DNA of 5,790 bases from contig JAPFFX010000150.1 in NCBI GenBank assembly GCA_026645375.1, positions 1-5,790 on the forward strand, in the 5' to 3' direction. Position numbers and translations under genes: made by a program. This stretch comes from Citricoccus sp. WCRC_4. Lineage in GTDB: Bacteria > Actinomycetota > Actinomycetes > Actinomycetales > Micrococcaceae. The first letter of the stretch is position 1; each line of letters begins with the position of its first letter. Below the pieces are notes generated by a model. The model was not told the origin of the DNA and made no database searches. It saw nothing but the letters and a program-made list of their open reading frames with translations. Of the stretch, positions 1 through 5,687 are shown in pieces.

Positions 1-723
1 CTCACCCCGGCGGGCGGCCTGGACGTGGGCGGTGGCCACGGCGAAGAGGGCCCGGCCGTCGACGTCGTCGGGCAGGTACCGGGGTGGCCGACGGGTCACC
101 CAGGTCACCGAAGCGGCGGCGTCCAGCAGGTCGCTGGCGATCTGCGCCCCGGAGTTACCCCCGCCGACCACCACTACCCGCTCACCGGCGAAGGGCGCCC
201 GGCCGCGATAGCCGGTGGTGTGCAACTGGTCCCCGGTGAACTGCTCCGCCCCGGGGATGTGGGGGATGAAGGGCCGGCGCCAGGAGCCGGTGGCGTTGAG
301 GACCACCCGGCTGGTCCAGGTGCCCCGGTCGGTGTGGGTGAGGTAACTCCCGTCGAGGCCGTCTTCGACGGCCTGGACGGTGACGGGCCGGTGCACCGGC
401 AGCTCGTAACGTTGCTCATAGGCGCGCAGGTAGGACACCACGTGGGCGGCCGAGGGGTTGCCGACCCCGGTCCAGGGCGGCATCTGGTAACCGGGCAGCG
501 AGCTATAAGCGGCTGGAGAGAACAGCTCCAGGGTGTCCCAGTAGTACTGCCAGGCCCCACCGGGGCGGTCGTTGGCGTCCAGGATCGCGAAGCTGGGCGC
601 AGGGCCGCTGCGGCCCCGGGCGGCGTCGCGGGCCAGGCGGTGCAGGTAGAACCCGGCGGCCAGCCCGGCCTGACCCCCGCCGATCACCAGGACGTCGACC
701 TCGTCGGCCCTCATGGTCCCCAT
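1..723 (-). CDS. arsO: ArsO-type flavin-dependent monooxygenase, C-terminus cut by the window edge
   Basis: Partial gene: 241 residues are read and the frame is still open at base 1. It is a class B-like flavoprotein monooxygenase using FAD and NADPH in the cytoplasm; in ars clusters this family is called ArsO and its substrate is not firmly settled. Seen: an N-terminal FAD dinucleotide fold with GGGQAG at residues 15-20, an LFSP segment at 67-70, the FMO fingerprint FxGxxxHxxxY (F162, G164, H168, Y172), and the NADPH fold VVGGGNSGAQ at 185-194. Relatives are usually about 350 residues or more, so roughly a third is probably missing. The start is ambiguous: ATG at 723 or in-frame ATG at 714, neither with a clear ribosome site. 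The arsR stop lies 20 bp upstream, so translation may be coupled to arsR. It could instead be a general FMO, but the location favours ArsO. Confidence 0.87.
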   Translation of the reverse strand, partial: MGTMRADEVDVLVIGGGQAGLAAGFYLHRLARDAARGRSGPAPSFAILDANDRPGGAWQYYWDTLELFSPAAYSSLPGYQMPPWTGVGNPSAAHVVSYLRAYEQRYELPVHRPVTVQAVEDGLDGSYLTHTDRGTWTSRVVLNATGSWRRPFIPHIPGAEQFTGDQLHTTGYRGRAPFAGERVVVVGGGNSGAQIASDLLDAAASVTWVTRRPPRYLPDDVDGRALFAVATAHVQAARRGE

Positions 724-743
724 TGCTGGCGGGGCGGGCGGGG

Positions 744-1130
744 TCAGCCCAGCTCCAGCATCCGACGCAGCTCGGCGAAGGCGGCCGGGACCACGGTGTA
801 GTGCGCCCACCGCCCGCGCTGTTCGCGGGTGAGCAGTCCGGCTTCGACGAGCTTCTTCATGTGGTGACTCACGGTGGGCTGGCTGATGCCGAGCTCATCG
901 GTGAGGTCGCAGGAGCACACGGCCTCACAGCCCTGGGCGGCGACGTGGGAGAGCAGGCGCAACCGCATCGGGTCGGCCAGGGCCTTGAGCATCCCGGCGG
1001 CGCGCTGGGCCTGCTCGGCGCTGATCGGCCCGTCCGACAAGGAGCAGCACGCCACCGAGCCCGGCGAGCCGGCGGCCCCGGTGCGGCGGCCGGTGGTCTC
1101 GGGAGCGGGAAGAGTAGTGGTCGCGACCAT
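744..1130 (-). CDS. arsR: ArsR/SmtB-family arsenic-responsive repressor
   Basis: Small winged-helix repressor (128 residues) that leaves its operator when As(III) binds cysteine thiols. Seen: a disordered Thr/Ala/Pro-rich N-terminus, a vicinal pair C28-C29, a LKALADPMRLRLL helix (about 48-60), then GCEAVCSCDL with C68, C72 and C74, the recognition helix SQPTVSHHMKKL (83-94), and a beta wing RGRWAHYTV (105-113). The C29-to-C68 spacing of 39 equals that of Cys16 and Cys55 in the three-cysteine site of Corynebacterium glutamicum ArsR, as I recall that protein. C72 and C74 match the CxC of the E. coli R773 type, so both cysteine sets are present. The start is ATG at 1130; a GTG at 1133 is directly adjacent and would add one residue. 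A weak AAGATGGGG precedes it. The gene is divergent from acr3 and upstream of arsO, so it probably represses both units and itself. Confidence 0.95.
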   Translation of the reverse strand: MVATTTLPAPETTGRRTGAAGSPGSVACCSLSDGPISAEQAQRAAGMLKALADPMRLRLLSHVAAQGCEAVCSCDLTDELGISQPTVSHHMKKLVEAGLLTREQRGRWAHYTVVPAAFAELRRMLELG

Positions 1131-1144
1131 CACCCCATCTTACA

Positions 1145-1174
1145 TTGACGAACGCGAATATGTCCCGGTAGTGT
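1145..1174 (+). promoter_or_regulatory. Candidate promoter of the acr3 operon
   Basis: TTGACG (1145-1150) and TAGTGT (1169-1174) are separated by 18 bp, fitting a housekeeping-sigma promoter of an actinomycete: strong -35, and T, A and final T kept in the -10. It would start transcription near 1181 and leave a leader of about 30 nt before the acr3 ATG at 1212. It lies in the only sizeable gap between the divergent units, where a promoter is expected. Assigned by eye. A minus-strand promoter for arsR must overlap the same bases, but I see no convincing pair of boxes for it. Confidence 0.55.
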
Positions 1175-1178
1175 TCGC

Positions 1179-1195
1179 ATCGATATTGGTCGATA
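1179..1195. promoter_or_regulatory. Candidate ArsR operator (inverted and direct repeat)
   Basis: ATCGATATTGGTCGAT (1179-1194) has perfect 5-bp inverted arms, ATCGA and TCGAT, around a 6-bp centre. The same stretch contains TCGATA twice (1180-1185 and 1190-1195) with a 10-bp period, one helical turn. It sits at the predicted acr3 transcription start, just after the -10 box, where a bound dimer would block polymerase; it would also lie upstream of arsR on the other strand. ArsR/SmtB proteins typically bind short AT-rich inverted repeats at such places. A second weaker inverted repeat, GCGAA (1154-1158) and TTCGC (1174-1178), overlaps the promoter and is an alternative. Confidence 0.45.
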
Positions 1196-1211
1196 CGAGA
1201 GATGGGCTTTC

Positions 1212-2333
1212 ATGAGCGTCACCACCGCCGCACCCGCGCCCCAGCACGGCGTGATGAAGGAGATGTCCTTCCTGGACCGCTGGCTGCCGGCCTGGATCGG
1301 GCTGGCCATGGTCGTCGGCCTGGCCCTGGGCCGCTTCGTGCCCGGACTCGACACCGCCCTGGAGGCGGTGAAGATCGGGGAGGTGTCCCTCCCGATCGCG
1401 ATCGGGCTGCTGGTGATGATGTACCCGGTGCTGGCCAAGGTCCGCTACGACGAGACCCACCGGGTGGCCGGGGACAAGCGGCTGATGATCACTTCCCTGG
1501 TGCTGAACTGGGTCGTCGGCCCGGCGTTGATGTTCGCCCTGGCCTGGATGCTGCTGCCGGACCTGCCCGAGTACCGGACCGGGCTGATCATCGTCGGGCT
1601 GGCCCGGTGCATCGCGATGGTGTTCATCTGGAACGACCTGGCCTGCGGGGACCGCGAGGCCGCCGCCGTGCTGGTGGCCATCAACTCCGTCTTCCAGGTC
1701 ATCGCCTTCGGCGCCCTGGGCTGGTTCTACCTCCAGGTGCTGCCGTCCTGGTTGGGCCTGCCCACCACGTCCGCCGACTTCTCCGTGTGGGCGATCGTGC
1801 TCAGCGTGCTGGTGTTCCTGGGCATCCCCCTGCTGGCCGGCTTCCTCACCCGCACCCTCGGGGAGAAGGCCAAGGGGCGCACCTGGTACGAGGAGACCTT
1901 CCTGCCCAAGATCGGGCCCTGGGCCCTGTACGGGCTGCTGTTCACCATCGTGCTGCTGTTCGCCCTGCAGGGCGAAGCGATCACCTCCAACCCCTGGGAC
2001 GTGGCCCGGATCGCGCTGCCGCTGCTGGCCTACTTCGTGCTGATGTTCTCCATCTCGCTGATCGCGTCCAAGGCGGTGGGCCTGAACTACGCGAAGTCCA
2101 CCACGGTGGCCTTCACCGCCGCGGGCAACAACTTCGAGCTGGCCATCGCCGTGGCCATCGGCACCTTTGGGGTCACCTCCGGCCAGGCCCTGGCCGGCGT
2201 CGTCGGCCCGCTGATCGAGGTGCCCGTGCTGGTCGGGCTGGTCTACGTGTCCCTGTGGGCCGGACGCAGGCTCTTCCCCGGCGATCCCACCGTCCCGGCC
2301 CGGCCCGAGACCGCCGCCGCGCACCGCGCCTGA
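1212..2333 (+). CDS. acr3: ACR3-family arsenite efflux permease
   Basis: Inner-membrane carrier that expels As(OH)3 using the proton gradient; 373 residues, the normal size for bacterial Acr3 (often labelled arsB although unrelated to true ArsB). About ten hydrophobic spans are visible, near residues 24-44, 57-75, 92-114, 123-145, 149-172, 191-215, 232-252, 266-288, 296-320 and 325-350. The two hallmark residues are present: C133 in ARCIAMVFIWNDLA and E309 in AGNNFELAIA. They correspond to Cys129 and Glu305 of the Alkaliphilus metalliredigens protein, both four positions later here. The cytoplasmic N-terminus (1-20) is soluble and the C-terminus is short and Pro/Ala-rich. The ATG at 1212 has only a weak purine-rich stretch (GAGAGATGGG, 1197-1206) upstream; a later ATG at 1254 would still keep all spans. 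It is first in the five-gene rightward unit, with the candidate promoter and operator immediately upstream. Confidence 0.97.
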   Translation: MSVTTAAPAPQHGVMKEMSFLDRWLPAWIGLAMVVGLALGRFVPGLDTALEAVKIGEVSLPIAIGLLVMMYPVLAKVRYDETHRVAGDKRLMITSLVLNWVVGPALMFALAWMLLPDLPEYRTGLIIVGLARCIAMVFIWNDLACGDREAAAVLVAINSVFQVIAFGALGWFYLQVLPSWLGLPTTSADFSVWAIVLSVLVFLGIPLLAGFLTRTLGEKAKGRTWYEETFLPKIGPWALYGLLFTIVLLFALQGEAITSNPWDVARIALPLLAYFVLMFSISLIASKAVGLNYAKSTTVAFTAAGNNFELAIAVAIGTFGVTSGQALAGVVGPLIEVPVLVGLVYVSLWAGRRLFPGDPTVPARPETAAAHRA

Positions 2334-2348
2334 ATCCGCACCCCTGAC

Positions 2349-2353
2349 AGGAG
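2349..2353 (+). promoter_or_regulatory. Ribosome binding site supporting the GTG start of the first arsC
   Basis: AGGAG lies 7 nt before the GTG at 2361. It is the clearest Shine-Dalgarno sequence in the window and fixes GTG as the start, since no in-frame ATG is near. Confidence 0.8.
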
Positions 2354-2360
2354 ACCACCA

Positions 2361-2804
2361 GTGACCACGCCAGAGTCCGCCTCCCGGCCGTCCGTGTTGT
2401 TCGTGTGCGCCAAGAACGGGGGAAAGTCCCAGATGGCCGCGGCCCTGATGGAACACCACGCCGCCGGCGCCGTTCAGGTCCACTCCGCCGGCACCAAGCC
2501 CGGGAAGTCGATCAACGCCCTGTCGGCCGAGGTGATCGCCGAGGCCGGGGCGGACATGTCCGCCGGGCGCCCCAAGCCCATCGACCCGGACCTGCTGGCC
2601 CGGGTGGACCGCGTCGTCGTGCTCGGCGACGAGGCCAGGGTCGAGCCCGTGGACGGCATGGCCGGGACCATCGAGACCTGGCACACCGACGAGCCCTCCA
2701 CCCGCGGGATCGAAGGCATCGAGCGGATGCGCCTGGTCCGCGACGACATCGACCACCGGGTGCGGGCCCTGCTCACCGAACTCACCGGCAGCCCCGCCTC
2801 CTGA
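2361..2804 (+). CDS. arsC: Single-cysteine arsenate reductase, LMW protein tyrosine phosphatase fold (probably mycothiol-dependent)
   Basis: Reduces arsenate to arsenite in the cytosol; 147 residues, a usual length for this fold. The phosphate loop is at residues 16-23: nucleophile C16, then AKNGG, then K22-S23. The family normally has Arg (CX5R) where Lys is seen. C16 is the only cysteine; the MGCGDxC segment carrying the resolving cysteines of thioredoxin-type ArsC is replaced by LGDEARVEP (88-96). D110, in WHTDEP, is the likely general acid. Single-cysteine actinobacterial enzymes such as C. glutamicum ArsC1 and ArsC2 form an arseno-mycothiol adduct that mycoredoxin resolves; the same mechanism is inferred here, though no mycoredoxin gene is in the window. 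It starts at GTG 27 bp after acr3 and is followed by a second, unlike arsC. A non-arsenate LMW phosphatase remains possible, but context argues against it. Confidence 0.92.
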   Translation: MTTPESASRPSVLFVCAKNGGKSQMAAALMEHHAAGAVQVHSAGTKPGKSINALSAEVIAEAGADMSAGRPKPIDPDLLARVDRVVVLGDEARVEPVDGMAGTIETWHTDEPSTRGIEGIERMRLVRDDIDHRVRALLTELTGSPAS

Positions 2805-2837
2805 TCCTTCGTTCGCCCTCCACCTACTGACTGGAAT

Positions 2838-2843
2838 GGAAGA
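2838..2843 (+). promoter_or_regulatory. Ribosome binding site deciding the start of the second arsC
   Basis: GGAAGA ends 4 nt before the ATG at 2848. The earlier in-frame ATG at 2836 overlaps this motif and has no purine-rich sequence at the right distance, so 2848 is preferred. Confidence 0.6.
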
Positions 2844-2847
2844 TTTG

Positions 2848-3303
2848 ATGACCGCAGAGACCACCCCGGACACCACCGCCGACCAGACTCAGAAGCCCTC
2901 GGTGCTGTTCGTGTGCGTGCACAACGCCGGGCGTTCCCAGATGGCCGCGGCCTACCTCCACCACCTCTCGCAGGGCCGCATCGAGGTCCGCTCCGCCGGC
3001 TCCGCCCCGGGCGACGCGGTGAACCCGGCCGCGGTTCAGGCGATGGCCGAGGAGGGCATCGACATCAGCGCCAACCGGCCCAAGGTCCTCACCGACGCCG
3101 CCGTGCAGCACTCCGACGTGGTGATCACCATGGGTTGCGGGGACGCCTGCCCCTTCTACCCGGGCAAGCGCTACGAGGACTGGAAGCTCGACGACCCCGC
3201 CGGCCAGGGCGTCGAGGGTGTCCGGCCCATCCGGGACGAGATCAAGACCCGCATCCAGCAGCTCATCACCGAGCTGCTCCCGGCCGGCACCACCACGAAC
3301 TGA
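2848..3303 (+). CDS. arsC: Thioredoxin-coupled arsenate reductase (three-cysteine ArsC, LMW-PTP fold)
   Basis: Reduces arsenate to arsenite with an intramolecular disulfide relay regenerated by thioredoxin. 151 residues from ATG 2848 (155 if ATG 2836 is used). Seen: a Thr-rich tail (1-16), then beta strand SVLFVC and the canonical phosphate loop CVHNAGRS with C23 and R29, the VITMGCGDAC segment carrying C97 and C101, and DWKLDDPAG (111-119) with the general acid most likely D116. C23, C97 and C101 form the triad of the S. aureus pI258 and C. glutamicum ArsC1' type. It follows the single-cysteine arsC by 43 bp and precedes the thioredoxin reductase by 13 bp, which fits a thioredoxin-fed enzyme; thioredoxin itself is not encoded here. 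All catalytic residues are intact. It shares the VLFVC...SQMAAA framework with the upstream gene, but sequence differences are too large for a recent duplication. Confidence 0.95.
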   Translation: MTAETTPDTTADQTQKPSVLFVCVHNAGRSQMAAAYLHHLSQGRIEVRSAGSAPGDAVNPAAVQAMAEEGIDISANRPKVLTDAAVQHSDVVITMGCGDACPFYPGKRYEDWKLDDPAGQGVEGVRPIRDEIKTRIQQLITELLPAGTTTN

Positions 3304-3316
3304 CGGCGGACCACCC

Positions 3317-4342
3317 ATGGACACCCCGACCACGAACACCACCAACACCGAGGCCACCAGCACCGAGGCCACCGACCAGGTGATCATCATCGGTTCGGGC
3401 CCGGCCGGGTACACCGCCGCGATCTACGCCGCCCGCGCCGGGCTCACCCCGCGGGTGATCGCCGGGTCCGTCACGCACGGCGGGGCGCTGATGAACACCA
3501 CCGAGGTGGAGAACTTCCCCGGCTTCCCGGGCGGCATCCAGGGCCCGGAACTGATGGCCGGACTGGCCGAGCAGGCCACCCGGTTCGGCGCGGCGATCGA
3601 GTACGACGACGCCGCCACCGTGCAGCTCACCGGGCACCTGAAGGAGGTCACCACCCTGGCCGGGAAGACCTTCCGGGCCCCGGCCGTCATCGTGGCCACC
3701 GGCTCGGCCTACAAGGAACTCGGCCTGCCCGAGGAGAAGCGCCTCAGCGGGCACGGGGTGTCCTGGTGCGCCACCTGTGACGGGTTCTTCTTCCGCGAGC
3801 AGGACATCATCGTGGTCGGCGGCGGGGACTCGGCCATGGAAGAGGCCCTGTTCCTGACCCGCTTCGCCCGCTCCGTCACCGTCGTGGTCCGCCGCGACGC
3901 CCTGCGGGCCTCGAAGATCATGGCCGCCCGGGCGAGGGACAACGAGAAGATAACCTTCGCCTACAACAGCAAGGTCACCGCCATCCACGGCACCGACAAG
4001 GTCACCGGGGTCACCCTGACCGACACCATCACCGGGGGCACCCGCGAGATGCCCGCGACAGGGGTGTTCGTGGCCATCGGGCACCTGCCCCGCACCGAAC
4101 TGGTCGCCGACCAGCTGGAGCTGGACGCCGAGGGGTACATCGTCGTGGACGCCCGCACCACCCACACCAACCTGACCGGGGTGTTCGCCTGCGGGGACGC
4201 GGTTGACCACCGCTACCGCCAGGCCATCACCGCCGCCGGCACCGGCTGCGCCGCCGCCCTGGACGCCGAACGCTACCTGGCCGCCCTGGAAGACGCCGAC
4301 AGCATCGCCACCGCACTCGTCGAGGAGCCCACCCATGGCTGA
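3317..4342 (+). CDS. trxB: Thioredoxin reductase of the ars operon (TrxB; ArsT in Streptomyces ars clusters)
   Basis: FAD-dependent NADPH:thioredoxin oxidoreductase, low-Mr bacterial type, cytoplasmic; 341 residues versus about 310-320 usual, the excess being an N-terminal tail. Seen: Thr-rich tail 1-20 (9 Thr), FAD fold IIIGSGPAG (23-31), ENFPGFP (65-71), ATGS (127-130), the redox-active CATC (C151, C154), NADPH fold GGGDSAMEEA (168-177), the RRDALRA segment (192-198), and the C-terminal FAD motif CGDAVDHRYRQAITAAGTG (292-310). All catalytic parts are intact. It presumably recharges the thioredoxin used by the preceding arsC; the pHZ227 arsRBOCT cluster of Streptomyces also carries such a gene, called arsT. 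ATG 3317 is preceded by GGCGGA (3305-3310), just after the arsC stop; an open frame reaches back to 3218 but lies inside arsC. The last 8 bp overlap the next gene. Confidence 0.96.
   Translation: MDTPTTNTTNTEATSTEATDQVIIIGSGPAGYTAAIYAARAGLTPRVIAGSVTHGGALMNTTEVENFPGFPGGIQGPELMAGLAEQATRFGAAIEYDDAATVQLTGHLKEVTTLAGKTFRAPAVIVATGSAYKELGLPEEKRLSGHGVSWCATCDGFFFREQDIIVVGGGDSAMEEALFLTRFARSVTVVVRRDALRASKIMAARARDNEKITFAYNSKVTAIHGTDKVTGVTLTDTITGGTREMPATGVFVAIGHLPRTELVADQLELDAEGYIVVDARTTHTNLTGVFACGDAVDHRYRQAITAAGTGCAAALDAERYLAALEDADSIATALVEEPTHG
3346..3373 (+). repeat. Short tandem repeat in the 5' end of the thioredoxin reductase gene
   Basis: CACCGAGGCCACC occurs twice (3346-3358 and 3361-3373), a 15-bp period encoding NTEAT-STEAT in the Thr-rich N-terminal tail. 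The period is a multiple of three, so unit gain or loss would lengthen or shorten the tail without breaking the frame. Confidence 0.75.
4322..4327 (+). promoter_or_regulatory. Ribosome binding site for the second flavoprotein, inside the thioredoxin reductase gene
   Basis: GAGGAG lies 7 nt before ATG 4335 and within the last codons of the upstream gene. It fixes this start over the longer open frame beginning at 4203, which overlaps the upstream gene far more and lacks such a signal. Confidence 0.75.
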
Positions 4343-5687
4343 CACCACCACCCCCACCACCCCAGCCAGCAGCACCAACACGACCGACATCAGCGCGGAC
4401 CCCACCGGGCTGCCGGTCGTGGTCATCGGCGCCGGGCCGGTGGGCCTGGCCGCCGCCGCCCACCTGGTCGAGCGCGGCCTGGACCCGCTGGTGTTGGAGG
4501 CCGGCCCCGCGGTCGGGGCGGCGATCCGGGACTGGGGCCACACGCGGCTGTTCTCCCCGTGGCGGTACAACGTCGACGCCGCTGCCGCCCGGCTGCTGGA
4601 GCCCGCCGGCTGGGTCACACCGGACCCGGAGGCCCTGCCCACCGGGGCCGAGCTCGTCGAGGAGTACCTGCAACCGCTGGCCGCCACCAAGGCCCTGGCC
4701 TCACGGATCCGCACCGGGGCCCGCGTGATCGCGGTGTCCCGGGCCGGGATCGACAAGACCCGCACCGCCGGCCGACAGGACACTCCCTTCCTGGTCCGCA
4801 TCGCCCACGCCGACGGCACCGTGGAAGACCTGAGCGCCCGGGCGGTCCTGGACGCCTCCGGCACCTGGGGCCAGCCCAACCCGTTGGGCCAGGCCGGACT
4901 GGAAGCACCCGGGGAGGCCGCGGCCCGCGCGGCAGGGCGGATCACCACCGCGCTGCCGGACGTCCTCGGCGCCGACCGAGCCCGGTTCGCCGGTCAGCAT
5001 GTGCTGGTGGTGGGGGCCGGGCACTCGGCGGCCAACACCCTGCTCGAGCTCGGCACCCTGGCCCAGGACACCCCGGGCACCCGGATCTCCTGGGCGGTCC
5101 GCACCGCCGACGTCACCCGCGTCTACGGCGGGGAGGACCGTGACGAGCTGGCGGCCCGCGGCGCCCTGGGCACCCGACTGCGCCACCTGGTGGAGACCGG
5201 GACCATCCAGGTGCACCCGTCCTTCACCATCACCGCCTTCACCACCACCGGTCTGGGGATGATGGTGCAGGCTTCCTCCCCGGCCGGGGAGGAACGGCTG
5301 GTCGTGGACGTGGTGGTGGCGGCCACCGGGTTCCGTCCCGCACTGGGCATGCTCTCCGAGCTGCGTCTGGAACTGGACCCGGCAGTCGAGGCTCCCCGCC
5401 AGTTGGGCCCGCTGATCGATCCGGAGTTCCACTCCTGCGGTTCGGTCGCCCCGCATGGGGAGAACATGCTCTCCCACCCGGAGCCGGGGTTCTACATCGT
5501 GGGCATGAAGAGCTACGGGCGGGCGCCGACCTTCCTGCTCGCGACCGGCTACGAGCAGGTGCGATCGGTGTCGGCCTGGCTCGCCGGCGACGCGGCCGCT
5601 GCGCGGAACGTCGAGCTCGTGCTGCCGGCCACGGGCGTGTGCTCCACGGATGCCTCAGCCGCGAGCGGCAGCAACTGCTGCAGCTGA
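4335..5687 (+). CDS. FAD/NAD(P)-binding oxidoreductase of the ars operon with a cysteine-bearing C-terminal tail
   Basis: A two-dinucleotide-fold flavoprotein of 450 residues, substrate unknown. Seen: a Thr-rich tail (1-20), FAD fold VVVIGAGPVGLAAA (28-41), HTRLFSPWRY (69-78; compare LFSP in the ArsO of this window), DASGTWGQPNP (173-183), NAD(P) fold VLVVGAGHSAAN (223-234), ATGFRP (330-335) and a Gly-rich end of the core, SYGRAPTFLLATGYEQ (393-408). It resembles FMO-like enzymes, but the FxGxxxHxxx(Y/F) fingerprint is not visible and no CxxC is present, so it is neither a clear monooxygenase nor a disulfide reductase. Of four cysteines (C368, C436, C448, C449), three lie in the last 15 residues, suggesting As(III) binding or thiol transfer; this is inference. 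It overlaps the thioredoxin reductase by 8 bp and is last in the unit. A role in oxidising or reducing an arsenical is plausible from context only. Confidence 0.9.
   Translation: MADTTTPTTPASSTNTTDISADPTGLPVVVIGAGPVGLAAAAHLVERGLDPLVLEAGPAVGAAIRDWGHTRLFSPWRYNVDAAAARLLEPAGWVTPDPEALPTGAELVEEYLQPLAATKALASRIRTGARVIAVSRAGIDKTRTAGRQDTPFLVRIAHADGTVEDLSARAVLDASGTWGQPNPLGQAGLEAPGEAAARAAGRITTALPDVLGADRARFAGQHVLVVGAGHSAANTLLELGTLAQDTPGTRISWAVRTADVTRVYGGEDRDELAARGALGTRLRHLVETGTIQVHPSFTITAFTTTGLGMMVQASSPAGEERLVVDVVVAATGFRPALGMLSELRLELDPAVEAPRQLGPLIDPEFHSCGSVAPHGENMLSHPEPGFYIVGMKSYGRAPTFLLATGYEQVRSVSAWLAGDAAAARNVELVLPATGVCSTDASAASGSNCCS

Noticed and set aside
25..801. A 258-codon plus-strand frame across arsO and the end of arsR
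   Set aside because: The opposite strand encodes clear FAD and NADPH folds with the FMO fingerprint, while this translation is Gly/Pro/Val-rich without domains.
2805..2847. The 43-bp gap between the two arsC genes as an internal promoter or attenuator
   Set aside because: No pair of promoter boxes and no stable stem are visible; only the ribosome site of the second arsC is supported.
1140..2876. A 578-codon open frame on the minus strand opposite acr3 and the first arsC
   Set aside because: It is rich in Gly, Gln, His and Asp with no recognisable domain, and it lies exactly antisense to well-supported genes. Long antisense frames are expected where third codon positions are nearly all G or C.
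3218..3316. A 33-codon N-terminal extension of thioredoxin reductase
   Set aside because: It lies inside the second arsC in another frame. ATG 3317 follows the arsC stop with GGCGGA at suitable spacing, and the tail it gives is already longer than usual.
3266..4948. A 560-codon open frame on the minus strand opposite thioredoxin reductase and the second flavoprotein
   Set aside because: Low-complexity Gly/Ala/Val-rich translation without motifs; a composition artefact of the genes on the plus strand.
5623..5646. LPATG near the C-terminus of the second flavoprotein, as a sortase (LPxTG) anchor
   Set aside because: There is no signal peptide, and no hydrophobic span or basic tail follows the motif. 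The protein is a soluble FAD/NAD(P) enzyme, so the match is accidental.
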